The notes under the pieces: model-generated | What the model was told of the DNA's origin: nothing | Seen by the model: the letters and a program-made list of their open reading frames with translations, nothing else | Databases searched by the model: none | Assembly (NCBI GenBank): GCA_019636445.1 | Contig: JAHBXO010000012.1 | Location: 62,001-126,000 of the forward strand | Direction: 5' to 3' | Length of the DNA stretch: 64,000 bases | DNA from: Gemmataceae bacterium | GTDB lineage: Bacteria > Planctomycetota > Planctomycetia > Gemmatales > Gemmataceae | Translations under genes and position numbers: made by a program | Shown here: positions 15,652-26,262 of the stretch, one piece after another | Position numbering within the stretch: the stretch's first letter is position 1 | Layout: every line of letters starts with the position of its first letter

Positions 15652-16818
15652 TCAAATGTCGAGCAGCATCCGCTCCGGGTTCTCGACGCATTCCTTGATC
15701 CGCACCAGGAATTGCACCGCCTCGCGGCCATCGATCAGGCGATGGTCGTAGCTGAGAGCCAGGTACATCATCGGACGGATCACGATCGCGTCGTTCACGA
15801 CGACGGCCCGCTTCTGGATGCTGTGCAGGCCAAGGATTGCGGATTGCGGAGGGTTCAGGATCGGCGTACTCAGCATGGAACCGAAGATGCCGCCGTTCGT
15901 GATCGTGAAGGTGCCTCCCATCATGTCGGCAGGCGTGATCTTTCCGTCACGGGCTTTCTTGGCGACGGCGGCGATTTCCTTCTCGATCTCGGCGAAACCG
16001 AGGCGGTCGACGTTCCGCACCACCGGTACCATCAACCCCTTCTCGGTGCTGACGGCCATGCCGAGGTCGTAGAAGTGCTGCATCACCACGTCGCCGCCGT
16101 CGATGCGGGCATTCACGAGCGGGAAGGCCTTGAGTGCCTCGACGGCGGCCCTGGCGAAGATCGACATGAAGCCGAGTTTCACGCCGTGCTTCTTCTCGAA
16201 CTTCTCGTTGTACTTCGTCCGCAGGTCCATCGCGGCGGTCATGTCGACTTCGTTGAAGGTCGACAGCGTGGCCGTGGTGTTCTGGCTTTCGAGTAGCCGC
16301 TCGGCGATGCGGCGGCGGATCATCGTCATCGGCTGGCGCGTCTCGCGCGGGCCGTCGGCTTTCACCGGCGCGGGGGCCGGCTTCGGCGCGGAATGGTTCA
16401 GCACGTCTTCCTTCGTCACGCGGCCGCCCGGCCCAGTCGCCGCGATGGCTTTCGGATCGACGCCCGATTCGGCCACCATCGCCCGCGCCGCCGGGGACAG
16501 AATCACGTCGGGCCGGCCCTCGTCCTTCGGGGCCGCGACCGGCGCGATCGTAGGGATCGCCGCCGGGGCAACCGTCGGGATGCCGTTCGGATCGATCGAG
16601 CCAACGACCTGCCCGATCTTCACCATCTGCCCGGCTGGCACGGAAATGGAGAGAACGCCGGCGTTCGGCGCGGCGATCTCCAAGGAGGCTTTGTCAGTCT
16701 CCAATTCAAAAAGCGGTTCGTCGACCTTCACCGCTTGTCCGTGGCCCTTCATCCAGCGCGCGATGCGCGCCTCCGTCACGGACTCGCCGGCCGAAGGGAC
16801 CTTCAATTCGATGGCCAT
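15652..16818 (-). CDS. sucB: 2-oxoglutarate dehydrogenase E2, dihydrolipoamide succinyltransferase
   Basis: The 388-residue protein carries succinyl groups to CoA in the TCA cycle. Residues 1-76 form a lipoyl domain ([11 protein letters not shown], lipoyl lysine K43). A peripheral subunit-binding domain lies near 106-140 ([25 protein letters not shown]). The catalytic domain ends with [13 protein letters not shown] (H359, D363). Ala/Pro linkers separate the domains. One lipoyl domain and the position 20 bases after sucA fit OdhB/SucB rather than pyruvate dehydrogenase E2. A palindromic repeat separates it from lpdA. Confidence 0.95.
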   Translation of the reverse strand: MAIELKVPSAGESVTEARIARWMKGHGQAVKVDEPLFELETDKASLEIAAPNAGVLSISVPAGQMVKIGQVVGSIDPNGIPTVAPAAIPTIAPVAAPKDEGRPDVILSPAARAMVAESGVDPKAIAATGPGGRVTKEDVLNHSAPKPAPAPVKADGPRETRQPMTMIRRRIAERLLESQNTTATLSTFNEVDMTAAMDLRTKYNEKFEKKHGVKLGFMSIFARAAVEALKAFPLVNARIDGGDVVMQHFYDLGMAVSTEKGLMVPVVRNVDRLGFAEIEKEIAAVAKKARDGKITPADMMGGTFTITNGGIFGSMLSTPILNPPQSAILGLHSIQKRAVVVNDAIVIRPMMYLALSYDHRLIDGREAVQFLVRIKECVENPERMLLDI

Positions 16819-16838
16819 GAATCGTTCTCGTGGTGGGC

Positions 16839-19628
16839 TTAGACCTTCACGCCGTGGGCGATGACGCTGGTGCCGTTCTTGCCGGCGGTCACGGCGTAGC
16901 CGCCGGTGGCCGTGAACGCCTGCTCGATCAGTTCCTTTTGTTCGTGCTCGTGGATCTTGTGCGAGCCGGTGGCCGGGCTGGCGCTGGCGTCGCGGCCGAT
17001 GTACTCGACCGGCAGGCCGAGCGCCCTCAGGCGCGGCTCCGCGAAGAACCACGCCCCCATGTTCTGCGACTCTTCCTGCACCCAGCGCCACTCGACGGCG
17101 CGCCGGTACTTGGCGGCGATGGCGGCGAGTGGCGCCTCCGGCCACGGGTAGACCTGTTCGACCCGCACGATCGCAACGTCATTCGTGCCGCGCTCGGTCC
17201 GCTTCGCGAGCAGGTCGTAGTAAACCTTGCCGGAACAGAAGAGGACCCGTCGCACGCCGTCGGCGGGTACATCGTCGTCAATCACTTCCTGGAACTTTCC
17301 TTCGACGAAATCGGACACCGGCGAGAGCGGCACGCGCAACAAACTCTTGGGCGACATCACGACGAGCGGCTTGCGGAACCGCCGCTTCAGCTGCCGGCGC
17401 AGGGCGTGGAAATAGTTCGCCGGCGTCGTGAAATTACAGACCTGGATATTGTCTTCGGCGCAGAGTTGGAGGAACCGCTCGTACCGCGCCGACGAGTGTT
17501 CCGGCCCGGCACCCTCGTAGCCGTGGGGCAGGAGCATCACGAGGCCGCTACTGCGGGTCCACTTCGATTCGCCGGAGCTGATGAACTGGTCGATGATGAC
17601 CTGCGCGCCGTTGGCGAAGTCGCCGAACTGCGCCTCCCAGAGCACGAGCGAGTTCGGGTCGTCGAGCGAGTAGCCGTACTCGAAACCGAGGACGGCGGCC
17701 TCGCTGAGGTTGCTGTCGAAGACGTCGAAGGGGGCTTGATTGGGATCGAGGTTCGCTAGTGGGCAGTGGGGAGCGCCGGTCTCGAAGTCGTAGAGATAGG
17801 CGAACCGGTGGCTGAACGTGCCACGGCGACTGTCCTGGCCGCTTAATCGAATCGGATGGCCCTCGAGCACGAGCGAGCCGAACGCGAGCGCTTCGCCGGC
17901 GCCCCAGTCGATCCTGTTGCGGGCAAGAATGTCGGCGCGGCGTTTCTCCAGGATGTCCTTTAGCTTCGGATGGATCGTGAAGCCGTCGGGCACGACCGCG
18001 ATCTGATTCGCAATTCGGTCGATCGTCTCGTAGGAGATCGCCGTTTCCGGACTCGTGTGCGTGAACTGGCGGGTCAAACCGGACCAGACCCCGCTGAACC
18101 CTTTCATCCCCTTCTTGCGGGGCGCTGTCGCGCGGACTTCTGAGAGCGAGCCATCCAGCTTGGCGCGGAAATCAGCGTCGATGGCGTCCGCTTCCTCCGG
18201 CGAAAGCGTGCCGTTCGCCACGAGTTGCTTCGTGTACACCGCCGACGCGCTCTCCTTGGCGCGGATGAGCTTGTACTCCAGCGGCTGCGTATACGACGGT
18301 TCGTCCCCTTCGTTGTGCCCCCACTTCCGATAGCAGAACATGTCGATGACAACATCGCTCTTGAACTGCTGCCGGTACTCGAGCGCCAGCTCGGAGACGT
18401 ACACGCACGCCTCGGGGTCTTCCGCGTTCACGTGGAAGATCGGCGCCTGGATGAACTTGGCGATGTCGGTGCAATACTGGGTGCTGCGGGAATCGCGGGG
18501 ATTCGTCGTGAAACCGATCTGGTTGTTGACGACGACGTGGATGGTGCCGCCGACGCGGTAGCCGTGGAGGTTCGCCATGTTCAGCGTCTCGGCGACGAGA
18601 CCCTGTCCGGCGAAGGCGGCATCGCCATGGATGAGGATGGGAATGCCCATCGCGCGATCGGCGTCGCGGTACAGCCGCTGCTTGGCGCGGACGCGTCCCT
18701 CGACGACCGGATTCACTGCTTCCAAGTGGCTGGGGTTCGGCGCGAGGCTCAAGTGAATCGAGTTGCCATCGAGGGTGGTCACGTCGGCGGAGAAACCCAT
18801 GTGGTACTTCACGTCGCCGTCGCCGCCATCGGCGTCGACATAGAAGCGGTCCTCGAATTCGTTGAAGATCTCCTGAAACGGCTTGCGCAGGATGTTCGCG
18901 AGAACGTTGAGGCGCCCCCGGTGCGCCATGCCGATGACGATTTCCTTCACGCCGGCGCTCGGGGCCTTCTCGACAATGGCCTCCAGGATTGGCAGCAAAG
19001 TTTCGCCGCCTTCGAGCGAGAAGCGCTTCTGGCCGACGAACTTCGTGTGCAGGAACTTCTCGAACAGTTCGGCATAGTGGAGCGACATCAGCGTGCGGAT
19101 CTTCTGCCGTGTCGACAGCTCGGGTTGGTTGCGGCGCGGCTCCATCTTCTTCGCCAGCCACGAGCGAGCGGTGATGTCCTGAATGTGCATGTATTCGACG
19201 CCGATGGTGCGTGAATACGTTTCCTGGAGGATCTGCAGGAGTTCGCGGAGTTTCAGCGGGCCGTCGATGCCGAAGTACATCGAGGCGTCGACTTCGGAGT
19301 CGAGGTCGGCCGGGGAGAGCTTGAACCGGCCGAGGCTAATGAGCCACGGTTCCTTGTTGGGGGCGGGGTTGAGCGGGTCGAGGTGAGCGGCGAGGTGGCC
19401 GAGGTCGCGGTAGGCGGTGATCAGCCGGACCGCGCCGGTCTGCAACCGCGAATCGACCGCGATCGCGGGTCCGGACGGGGGCGCGCCTCCGATGGTGCCG
19501 GCGAATTCGGCACCCGCAAAGAAGGCTTGCCAGGTCGGTTCCACGCTGTCCGGGTCGGCCTTCCAACGTCGGTAGGCGTCGTCGACGAGGTCGGCGTTGT
19601 AGTGGTTCGCAAACGAGTCGCGGGCCAT
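16839..19628 (-). CDS. sucA: 2-oxoglutarate dehydrogenase E1 component
   Basis: The 929-residue thiamine diphosphate enzyme decarboxylates 2-oxoglutarate and passes succinyl to the lipoyl domain of SucB. The N-terminus [19 protein letters not shown] is the usual E1o start. Later marks are [53 protein letters not shown] and [11 protein letters not shown], then [15 protein letters not shown] and [20 protein letters not shown]. Length fits the family. The ATG at 19628 begins the homology; a GTG eight codons upstream (19652) is possible but less likely. It is first in the sucA-sucB-lpdA operon. Confidence 0.95.
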   Translation of the reverse strand: MARDSFANHYNADLVDDAYRRWKADPDSVEPTWQAFFAGAEFAGTIGGAPPSGPAIAVDSRLQTGAVRLITAYRDLGHLAAHLDPLNPAPNKEPWLISLGRFKLSPADLDSEVDASMYFGIDGPLKLRELLQILQETYSRTIGVEYMHIQDITARSWLAKKMEPRRNQPELSTRQKIRTLMSLHYAELFEKFLHTKFVGQKRFSLEGGETLLPILEAIVEKAPSAGVKEIVIGMAHRGRLNVLANILRKPFQEIFNEFEDRFYVDADGGDGDVKYHMGFSADVTTLDGNSIHLSLAPNPSHLEAVNPVVEGRVRAKQRLYRDADRAMGIPILIHGDAAFAGQGLVAETLNMANLHGYRVGGTIHVVVNNQIGFTTNPRDSRSTQYCTDIAKFIQAPIFHVNAEDPEACVYVSELALEYRQQFKSDVVIDMFCYRKWGHNEGDEPSYTQPLEYKLIRAKESASAVYTKQLVANGTLSPEEADAIDADFRAKLDGSLSEVRATAPRKKGMKGFSGVWSGLTRQFTHTSPETAISYETIDRIANQIAVVPDGFTIHPKLKDILEKRRADILARNRIDWGAGEALAFGSLVLEGHPIRLSGQDSRRGTFSHRFAYLYDFETGAPHCPLANLDPNQAPFDVFDSNLSEAAVLGFEYGYSLDDPNSLVLWEAQFGDFANGAQVIIDQFISSGESKWTRSSGLVMLLPHGYEGAGPEHSSARYERFLQLCAEDNIQVCNFTTPANYFHALRRQLKRRFRKPLVVMSPKSLLRVPLSPVSDFVEGKFQEVIDDDVPADGVRRVLFCSGKVYYDLLAKRTERGTNDVAIVRVEQVYPWPEAPLAAIAAKYRRAVEWRWVQEESQNMGAWFFAEPRLRALGLPVEYIGRDASASPATGSHKIHEHEQKELIEQAFTATGGYAVTAGKNGTSVIAHGVKV

Positions 19629-19713
19629 CGCGTGGCTCCGAAGATCTAGCACGGAGAGGTCAGGTTATCCATAGTCGCCGGACTTGCCGGCGAACATGGG
19701 AAAAGAGGATCGA

Positions 19714-20544
19714 TCAGGCGGCACTGATCCGTGCCGGATTGGCGGGGACGCGGATCGGCTTCGTCGCCCGCAGGACCAGGACGCGCCCGGCCACCCGTTC
19801 CAGCAGGCTGGGCGGCAACGCCCGCCACAGCGGCGGCAATTCGGATCGGCGCAGGTGCCGTTGAAGGATCGAAATCCGTTCGAAGCCGATGCAGACCCGA
19901 CGCAATTCGCGTGCGGAACGCTTGGTTGCTCCAAACAAATTGGTCTGCGTCACGAAGAACCGACGGAACGGGAGCAGCCAGCGCTGCCAGTGGTCCACAT
20001 CGTGGCGGGCGGGGGCGAGGGCGAACAGTTTCCCGCCCGATTTCAAGACACGATGCAATTCGCCGATCGTGGGCCTTGGGTCTTCGGGCGCATCGTGCAT
20101 CAGGTTCCAGTAGGCCAGATCGAATTCTCCGTTGGCGAACGGGAGCCGTTCACGCGAGGAAACGGGGATGATCGGCGGCTCGGTGCCACGATGCGAGAAG
20201 TTGCGACGGATCGCTTCGACGGGATCGTCGGACGTGACGGCGATCGTGACTCGGGTGCCATGCCGTCCGTACTGGATGGCATCCATTCCGAGGCCGGGGC
20301 CGAGCATGAGGAGCGTTTCGTCCCGGTGACGGGTGAATTCCAGAACGCGAGGCAACCACTCCCCGGCTCGAGTGTAGCGTTTCTGCTCGATTTCCTCGAA
20401 CCAGGCCCGCGAGTACGGCTCCAGATCGCGGGCTCCGCCGCGCTCCCCGGCGGGACGCAGCAGTTCGCGGCTGGCCAAGTCAAGGGCGGTCGCATCCGGG
20501 GATTCGGGCGCGTAGAGTCTCAGGTGCGGCACGTCGTGGGGCAT
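19714..20544 (-). CDS. Class I SAM-dependent methyltransferase
   Basis: The 276-residue product has the methyltransferase fold. Motif I is LLMLGPGLGMDAIQYGRHG, followed by VTIAVTSDDP. The post-motif ERLPFANGEFDLAYWNLMHD is typical of methyltransferase type 11, and ELHRVLKSGGKLFALAPAR closes the domain. The last 90 residues (WQRWLLPFRRFFVTQTNLFGA onward) are basic and helical. The substrate is unknown. The ATG at 20544 was chosen because upstream codons give a sequence without features; no good ribosome-binding site marks either candidate. Confidence 0.78.
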   Translation of the reverse strand: MPHDVPHLRLYAPESPDATALDLASRELLRPAGERGGARDLEPYSRAWFEEIEQKRYTRAGEWLPRVLEFTRHRDETLLMLGPGLGMDAIQYGRHGTRVTIAVTSDDPVEAIRRNFSHRGTEPPIIPVSSRERLPFANGEFDLAYWNLMHDAPEDPRPTIGELHRVLKSGGKLFALAPARHDVDHWQRWLLPFRRFFVTQTNLFGATKRSARELRRVCIGFERISILQRHLRRSELPPLWRALPPSLLERVAGRVLVLRATKPIRVPANPARISAA

Positions 20545-20609
20545 CGCGGAAACCGAACGGTTCGTTGGCTTTCCCCGCTCCATACCGGCCCGATCCGGGC
20601 CTGTCAATT

Positions 20610-21221
20610 TCAGCCCGCTTGCGTTCCCCAGCGGGCGGAAAGATCCACCGGCACGCCCAATTGATCGCAAACCCGCGCGACCACGAAATCCACCAGATCG
20701 GCGACCGATTGCGGCCGATGATAGAACCCCGGCATCGCGGGAAGAACGACCGCTCCCGCCTCCGTCAGCGCCGTCATGTTCCGCAGTTGCACCAGACCCA
20801 ACGGCGTCTCACGGGGCACCACGATCAATTTCCGCCGCTCCTTCAAATGCACATCCGCCGCCCGCTGGATCAGATTCTCCGACATTCCGTGCGCCAGCGC
20901 CGCCAACGTCCCCATGCTGCACGGACATAGCACCATGCCATCGGTCGGGAACGACCCGCTGGCGATGCCGGCGGAGAAATCCCGGAAATGATGATACACC
21001 AGCCGCCCAAGGTCCGCCGGCGCGTGGCCGAGGAAGACCCTCGCATCGAACGAATCCAGTTTCAGCGTCCGGCCGATCTCGCGTTCAAAGACCTCCACCC
21101 CCGCCGGGCTGATGCACAGGTGGACCGAACAACCTGCGTTGAGAAGCACATCGAGTAGCCGGACGGCATAGACGGACCCGCTCGCGCCGGTCACACCCAG
21201 AACGATGGTTTTCGCCGCCAT
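20610..21221 (-). CDS. ubiX: Flavin prenyltransferase UbiX
   Basis: The 203-residue protein attaches a dimethylallyl group to FMN to make prenylated FMN, the cofactor of UbiD decarboxylases. It starts MAAKTIVLGVTGASGSVYAV, the family FMN-binding loop. MVLCPCSMGTLAALAHG, LIQRAADVHLKERRKLIVV and PRETPLGLVQLRNM are further signatures. A strong GGAGGAG site precedes the ATG at 21221. UbiD itself is not in the window. The gene diverges from the DUF1570-type gene with 90 bases between starts. Confidence 0.93.
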   Translation of the reverse strand: MAAKTIVLGVTGASGSVYAVRLLDVLLNAGCSVHLCISPAGVEVFEREIGRTLKLDSFDARVFLGHAPADLGRLVYHHFRDFSAGIASGSFPTDGMVLCPCSMGTLAALAHGMSENLIQRAADVHLKERRKLIVVPRETPLGLVQLRNMTALTEAGAVVLPAMPGFYHRPQSVADLVDFVVARVCDQLGVPVDLSARWGTQAG

Positions 21222-21311
21222 TTGCACTCCTCCGCTTTCCCTTCGCGCTCCGCCCGGACACAATCACGATAGGACGCCAACCGGTAGCCCCTTCCACGGG
21301 AATCCGATTCG

Positions 21312-22697
21312 ATGACTGCCGCACTCCTTGGCCTGCTCCTTCTGGGTCAACCGGCCCCCATGCCGGTGATCGAGTGGAAACTCGACGAACTGATCGCCGT
21401 CAACGGGGCACGGTATCGCGGCCTCGTGCTGGACCAATCCGACAAAGGCGTACGTTTTCGAGTCGTGCGGCGGCCGCCGGGGCGCTCCGCCGTCACCTTC
21501 ACCTCGTTCTTTCTGAAGCACGAAGTCGCGCGCATCGAAAAAATCTCCGACGCCGACCGGGCCGCCCTGAAGATCAAATTGGCGGAACTCGATCCGACCG
21601 GCAGCGGAGAACGGAAGCGGATGGAGGGCCTCGAACTGACCGCCGCCGAATGGCTCGGCGCGCCCAACGCCGCGAAACGGTACGATGCCGAGCAATTCAT
21701 ACTCGTTTCATCAGCGTCGGAGGAGATCACGCGCCGCGCCGCGGTGCGGCTGGAGCAGATCTTCATCGCTTACGGTCGATTCCTCCCGCCACGCGTCCGA
21801 CCCGCCGCGGACAAACCGCTCACGGTTTACCTCGCGCCCGACAAGACCGAGTACGCGAAACTCCTCGTCGGGTTGAACGGTCCGATCCTGAACCCCGCCA
21901 TTTACGATCCGGTCCGCAACCGGATCACCTGCGGGACCGACCTGCGCCGGCTCGGCCAGGACCTCACCGCCGCCCGCGTCCACAATGTCCAGCAACTCGC
22001 CACGATCGACCAGTACGAGGCGGACGTGCGGCGACTGTATAAGGACAGCCGAACCGAACGGGATCGCCATCTCGCGACTGTCGCGGAACAACGGAAGAAA
22101 ATCTGGGACGTCGAGGCCGCCAACGAAACGAAATTCAATGAAACGACGGCGCGGCTCTTCGCGCTGTTGTACCACGAATCGTTCCATGCCTATGTGACGA
22201 CCTTCGTCTACCCGCCGATGCCCCCGGCGGACGTGAAGGCCGGCAAAGGCACGGGAGAACTGCCCCGCTGGCTGAACGAGGGTTTGGCGCAAATCTTCGA
22301 GACCGCCATCCTGGACGGTGGGGAACTCCGCGTCGGCCATGCCGACCGCGACCGGCTCCAGCGCTTCCGCGAGTTGCGTGCGAAGGGGGGAGTGCCGGCG
22401 GTGGCGGAACTCAACCGTGTCGGCGGCGAGTCGTTTCTCGCCTCGCACACCGTGCAGAAGGCCATGGCCGACCGAATGTATCTCGGTGCCTGGGCCGTTG
22501 CGTATCATCTGGTTTTCGAGCGGCGACTGTTCGGCACGCCGGAATTGGATCGGTACCTGACTACGATCAATTCGGGTGGGGATCCGGGGCCGGCGTTTCA
22601 GAAACTCGTCGGCAAGACCCTGGCGGAATACGACGCGGAACTGACCGACTACTTCCAACGACTCCGGCCCGATGGAACCCTCGAAGCGACGAAATGA
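21312..22697 (+). CDS. DUF1570-type putative zinc metallopeptidase, exported
   Basis: The 461-residue protein has a short hydrophobic N-terminus (TAALLGLLLLGQPAP) that may act as a signal peptide. The metallopeptidase signature is ALLYHESFHAYV, an HExxH-like HESFH, followed some 40 residues later by RWLNEGLAQIFE, whose Glu would be the third zinc ligand of a gluzincin. This layout matches DUF1570 proteins, which are common in planctomycetes and are poorly characterised. The middle region (DQYEADVRRLYKDSRTERDR and after) is probably coiled. The substrate is not known. Confidence 0.75.
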   Translation: MTAALLGLLLLGQPAPMPVIEWKLDELIAVNGARYRGLVLDQSDKGVRFRVVRRPPGRSAVTFTSFFLKHEVARIEKISDADRAALKIKLAELDPTGSGERKRMEGLELTAAEWLGAPNAAKRYDAEQFILVSSASEEITRRAAVRLEQIFIAYGRFLPPRVRPAADKPLTVYLAPDKTEYAKLLVGLNGPILNPAIYDPVRNRITCGTDLRRLGQDLTAARVHNVQQLATIDQYEADVRRLYKDSRTERDRHLATVAEQRKKIWDVEAANETKFNETTARLFALLYHESFHAYVTTFVYPPMPPADVKAGKGTGELPRWLNEGLAQIFETAILDGGELRVGHADRDRLQRFRELRAKGGVPAVAELNRVGGESFLASHTVQKAMADRMYLGAWAVAYHLVFERRLFGTPELDRYLTTINSGGDPGPAFQKLVGKTLAEYDAELTDYFQRLRPDGTLEATK

Positions 22698-22789
22698 GTT
22701 TCGGTATCCCGTTATTTTGCAGTTACGGACCAACGATTCTACGAGTACACTGTTTACCATTCATTCGTGCCCGCTGGAGTTTCCAGATC

Positions 22790-25504
22790 ATGGCGCTCTC
22801 GATTACCTGCTCGGGCTGTGATGCCGTTTATCCCGTCGGCGAAAATCTCATCGGCAAAACGATCCGCTGCAAGAAGTGCGGCGAGATGATGCCCGTGACC
22901 GCGCCGAGCAAATCCAAACCGGCCATCCAGATCGAAGACGACGAAGACGATTCCCCCCGCCGACCCGCCAAGGCCCGCGCGGAGGAATCGGACGACGACA
23001 CCCCGCGCCGGCCCTCGCGTCGCCGGGATGACGACGAAGAAGAGGAAGACGAAACTCCCAAAGCGCGATCCCGGCGGCGATCCGAAGACGAGGACGAGGA
23101 GGACGACGATCGCCCGCGACGCGGACGCGGTCGAAGCCGTGACGAGGACGCGCCGAAATCGAAGAAGCCCCTGTTGATTGGCGGCCTTTTGGCGCTGGTC
23201 TTGATCGGCGGCGGCCTTGGTGCCGCCGCCCTGTCCGGCGTGTTCGACGGCAATACGGACGACAATGCGCCGCTCGCGGCAAACGCCAATGTCAAGGACC
23301 CGGCGACGACGCCGAACCCCGTGCCGAATCCCACGCCGAATCCCACGCCCACACCCAAGCCGAATCCGTCGAATACGAACACGGCGAAGCCGCCGACTCC
23401 GCCGGCCCCGATGCCGAACGTCACGCCGATGCCGCCGACGCCGGCTCCCGCGCCGATGACCACGGCCACGTCGGTCGATCGCAACCCGCCATCGACAACC
23501 CCGATGCCGATGAAGAACGAGCCACCGGTCGCCATCGGCCGCGGGACCGCCGGCACGAGCCGGAATCCATCCGGTCTCTCCGATGCCGAGTACTTCAACG
23601 GCAACATCCCCGACCACAAGATGCGCCAGGCCACCCGCGCCAGCGTCTTCATCAAGTGTGAAACCGATCTCGGAATGGGAACGGGGAGCGGCTGGTTCGG
23701 CGTGGACGAAGGCATCGTCTTCACGAACGCCCATGTCCTGCGAATGAAGTCTCCGAACAGCCCCGAACCCAAGAAACTCACCTTCTACCTGAACGCCGGC
23801 ACGCCGGATCAGCGCGAAATCCCCCACGCCAAACTCAAGATCCTTGCCGTCGACCGCGATATCGATCTCGCCGTGATTCAAGTGATCGGAACGCCCGATC
23901 TGCCTTCTCCGCTGAAGGTCAAGCCGTCTTCGGAACTGAAACTCGGCCAGAACGTCTTCACGATCGGCTATCCGCTGGGATACACGCTTGCCGCCGTGGC
24001 CGGTGGATCTTCCAAGGAACCGGAGGTCTCGGCCCGCAAGACTTCCTACTTCGGCCTGGCCTCGAACGAGTACGGTCAGCCCCGCAGCGTCAAACTTGAG
24101 AGCGGTGCCAATCCGGGGAACTCGGGCGGTGCGGTGATCGACGCGAACGCCGAAGTCGTCGGCGTGGTCGTCGCCGGCACCAACGGCGGCTCCTCCAGCG
24201 GTAATTTCATCACGCTTTGCGTGCCCACCGAGTACGTCAACGGCCTCGTCGCCGGCCGCGTCTCCACCATCGAATACGGCACACCATACCGCGACAAGGG
24301 CAAGATCCGGGTCCCCGTCACCGCACAGGTGCTGAACCCGCTCAAGAAGACCATCGAAGTGAAGGCGCGAACCTGGATCGGTGACATCAATGCGAAGTAT
24401 CGCGCGCCGGGTGGATTCCGTCCCACGGGCGAACCGAACGACGCCGACGAATCCACCGTTGAACTGACGTACAACCCCGCCACGAACACCGCCAAAGGCG
24501 AACTCGTTTACAACGAGGCCCCGACCGGGCGCACCTATTGGGTTCAGCCGTACTATTCGAACGTCTTCACCTCCTACTCCCTGCCGGGCATCAAGGTGCC
24601 GATGTCCGGCCCACCGGTGGAACGGATTCCGGCCAACCTCGTCTCCAATCCGAAGCAGGGATCGCGTCGCGCGGTCACATTGTCCAACAGCAGCGACCTG
24701 ACCGAATCCCACGAAGGGGAAGGCGAATCGAAGGATGAAAAGACCAAACTCACCACGACGCTCAAGCTGAACGAAACAGTGGAGAAGCCCGACAATACCG
24801 ATCAGATCCAATCCGCCAAGCTTCGCCTGCGGTTCGAATCGATCAACCTCGGCATCGAGGCCCTTGGCGGTGCGATCAAGCAGGACATCATCAGCAAGAA
24901 GAATCAGGAGCAGTTGAATTCGCTGATCAAGGTCGCGGAAGCGTATGGACTCCTGAACCGTTTCGGCGAAATGTACAAGTACACGATCGGGGTCCGCGGT
25001 GCCGCCGATCCTCTTTTCACGTTTCTCGTGAACACAATGGCGGGCGACGCCCTCGAAGCGCTTCAGGCCACGTCTCTGCCGATGCCGAATCGGCAGGTCA
25101 ACCCGGGCGAGACATGGACCTCCACGAAGGACATGCGATTCTACATCATCAGCGGCCCGACGACGCTGACGCCCGACGCGGGCGGCAAGGTCTCGGTCCG
25201 GCAGCCCAAGCCGCGCGAATTCAAGTATCGCGACATGGTGACCTACACCTACCTCGGCGTGCGTGAGCGGAACGGTCGCAAGGAAGCGGTGGTGCAGGTC
25301 GAAGGCAAGTCGATCCAGGCCCCCGGTTCCAAACAAACCGTGAGCGGGAGTGTGAAGGGTCTGGCGTGGGTCGAAATCGATACCGGCGTCGTCGTCGAGG
25401 CGACGATCAGCAAGGAATTCGAATTCGACACCTCCAGCGAAGGGGTCAAGAAACACATCTCCGGCGAGAACGAGTACAAGATCACGCGCGGCGCCGCGCA
25501 GTAA
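22790..25504 (+). CDS. Zinc-ribbon, membrane-anchored trypsin-like (S1C/HtrA-type) protease
   Basis: The 904-residue protein starts with a zinc ribbon (C7, C10, C27, C30: CSGC and CKKC). A charged low-complexity stretch to about 125 follows, then one membrane helix (127-150), then a Pro/Thr/Asn-rich linker to about 250. The protease domain has TNAHVL (H315), DIDLAVIQV (D359) and GNSGGAVID (S445), the S1C triad. No PDZ domain was recognised. The C-terminal 350 residues are a separate beta-rich region of unknown kind, including PANLVSNPKQGSRRAVTLSN. The topology places the ribbon inside and the protease outside. The ATG at 22790 with GGAG upstream starts the ribbon directly; the frame opens earlier without sense. 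Confidence 0.82.
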   Translation: MALSITCSGCDAVYPVGENLIGKTIRCKKCGEMMPVTAPSKSKPAIQIEDDEDDSPRRPAKARAEESDDDTPRRPSRRRDDDEEEEDETPKARSRRRSEDEDEEDDDRPRRGRGRSRDEDAPKSKKPLLIGGLLALVLIGGGLGAAALSGVFDGNTDDNAPLAANANVKDPATTPNPVPNPTPNPTPTPKPNPSNTNTAKPPTPPAPMPNVTPMPPTPAPAPMTTATSVDRNPPSTTPMPMKNEPPVAIGRGTAGTSRNPSGLSDAEYFNGNIPDHKMRQATRASVFIKCETDLGMGTGSGWFGVDEGIVFTNAHVLRMKSPNSPEPKKLTFYLNAGTPDQREIPHAKLKILAVDRDIDLAVIQVIGTPDLPSPLKVKPSSELKLGQNVFTIGYPLGYTLAAVAGGSSKEPEVSARKTSYFGLASNEYGQPRSVKLESGANPGNSGGAVIDANAEVVGVVVAGTNGGSSSGNFITLCVPTEYVNGLVAGRVSTIEYGTPYRDKGKIRVPVTAQVLNPLKKTIEVKARTWIGDINAKYRAPGGFRPTGEPNDADESTVELTYNPATNTAKGELVYNEAPTGRTYWVQPYYSNVFTSYSLPGIKVPMSGPPVERIPANLVSNPKQGSRRAVTLSNSSDLTESHEGEGESKDEKTKLTTTLKLNETVEKPDNTDQIQSAKLRLRFESINLGIEALGGAIKQDIISKKNQEQLNSLIKVAEAYGLLNRFGEMYKYTIGVRGAADPLFTFLVNTMAGDALEALQATSLPMPNRQVNPGETWTSTKDMRFYIISGPTTLTPDAGGKVSVRQPKPREFKYRDMVTYTYLGVRERNGRKEAVVQVEGKSIQAPGSKQTVSGSVKGLAWVEIDTGVVVEATISKEFEFDTSSEGVKKHISGENEYKITRGAAQ

Positions 25505-25519
25505 CGTTGTCCAGGCGAT

Positions 25520-25554
25520 CCGGGGCCGGGAAGGCATCCCCTTCCCGGCCCCGG
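25520..25554 (+). terminator. Strong hairpin after the protease gene
   Basis: A perfect 15-base stem (25520-25534 with 25540-25554) surrounds a five-base loop, 16 bases after the protease stop. It is followed by TCGTTT, a weak T-tract. It is GC-rich and fits a transcription terminator or an mRNA end stabiliser, although the next gene is on the same strand only 22 bases further. Confidence 0.65.
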
Positions 25555-25575
25555 TCGTTTCCGTACCCCATCTTC

Positions 25576-26262
25576 ATGCCGGAACCGCTGCTCACCCGTT
25601 GCCCGCACTGCCGCCACGCCCTCCGATTGCCGGAAGACTATCTCGGCCAGGTCGTCAGTTGCCTCGAATGCCACGCGCCGTTTCGTGCCCCCGTGCGCGA
25701 CGGCGAGGGCCTGACCGAACCCGTGCCGCTGCCCAAGCCGACGCGCATCCCGGCCAAGCTCTTCATCCCGACCTTCGGTCTGATGCTGCTCGGCTTCGCC
25801 GGGTTGTTCATCAACGTCTACCTCGCCGTCTGGATGATGAACGAACCCGCGGCCGCTCGCCAGTTCGCCGAGGCCAACCTCTTCTTCATGCTCGAAACCG
25901 ATCCGCCCGCGGCGAAGACGAAGGACGGAAAGGACGAAAAACTCACACCCGAAGAAGAAAAGAAACGTCGTGACGAACTGGCCGAGAAGCAAGGGCAACT
26001 CGCCAAGGACGCGGCGGCGCGCGTTTCGGTGGAGGGGATGATCCGCATCCGGATCGTCTTCGCGGTGGTGAGCCTCGGCGTGCTCGCAGGCGCGTTCTGC
26101 CTCGCGCTTCGCCGGGGTTACCCGATCTGCTTCCTGTCCTGCGCGCTGGCGGCCGTGAACTCGCCGGATATCGGCTGCTGTTTCGTCGGCGTCGTCGTCG
26201 GCATCTGGGGCTTCATGGCCCTCATCTCCGACGACGGTCGCAAGCACTTCGGCCGGGCGTGA
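25576..26262 (+). CDS. Zinc-ribbon multi-pass membrane protein
   Basis: The 228-residue protein begins with a zinc ribbon (CPHCRHALRLPEDYLGQ, then CLECHAPF), as does the upstream protease. Hydrophobic segments follow near 58-80 (LFIPTFGLMLLGFAGLFINVY), 155-180 (IRIVFAVVSLGVLAGAFCLAL) and 190-215. A charged loop of about 60 residues (KTKDGKDEKLTPEEEKKRRD) lies between. The function is unknown. A shared N-terminal ribbon with the protease suggests a related role or origin. The gene abuts the FAH-family gene tail to tail with no spacer. Confidence 0.7.
   Translation: MPEPLLTRCPHCRHALRLPEDYLGQVVSCLECHAPFRAPVRDGEGLTEPVPLPKPTRIPAKLFIPTFGLMLLGFAGLFINVYLAVWMMNEPAAARQFAEANLFFMLETDPPAAKTKDGKDEKLTPEEEKKRRDELAEKQGQLAKDAAARVSVEGMIRIRIVFAVVSLGVLAGAFCLALRRGYPICFLSCALAAVNSPDIGCCFVGVVVGIWGFMALISDDGRKHFGRA

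Noticed and set aside
14125-16296. A 723-residue plus-strand reading frame
   Set aside because: It lies antisense to lpdA and sucB and passes through a palindromic repeat. It has no recognisable domain; high-GC antisense frames are often open.
22754-25537. A 927-residue minus-strand frame
   Set aside because: It is antisense to the zinc-ribbon protease, which has clear domains and catalytic residues.
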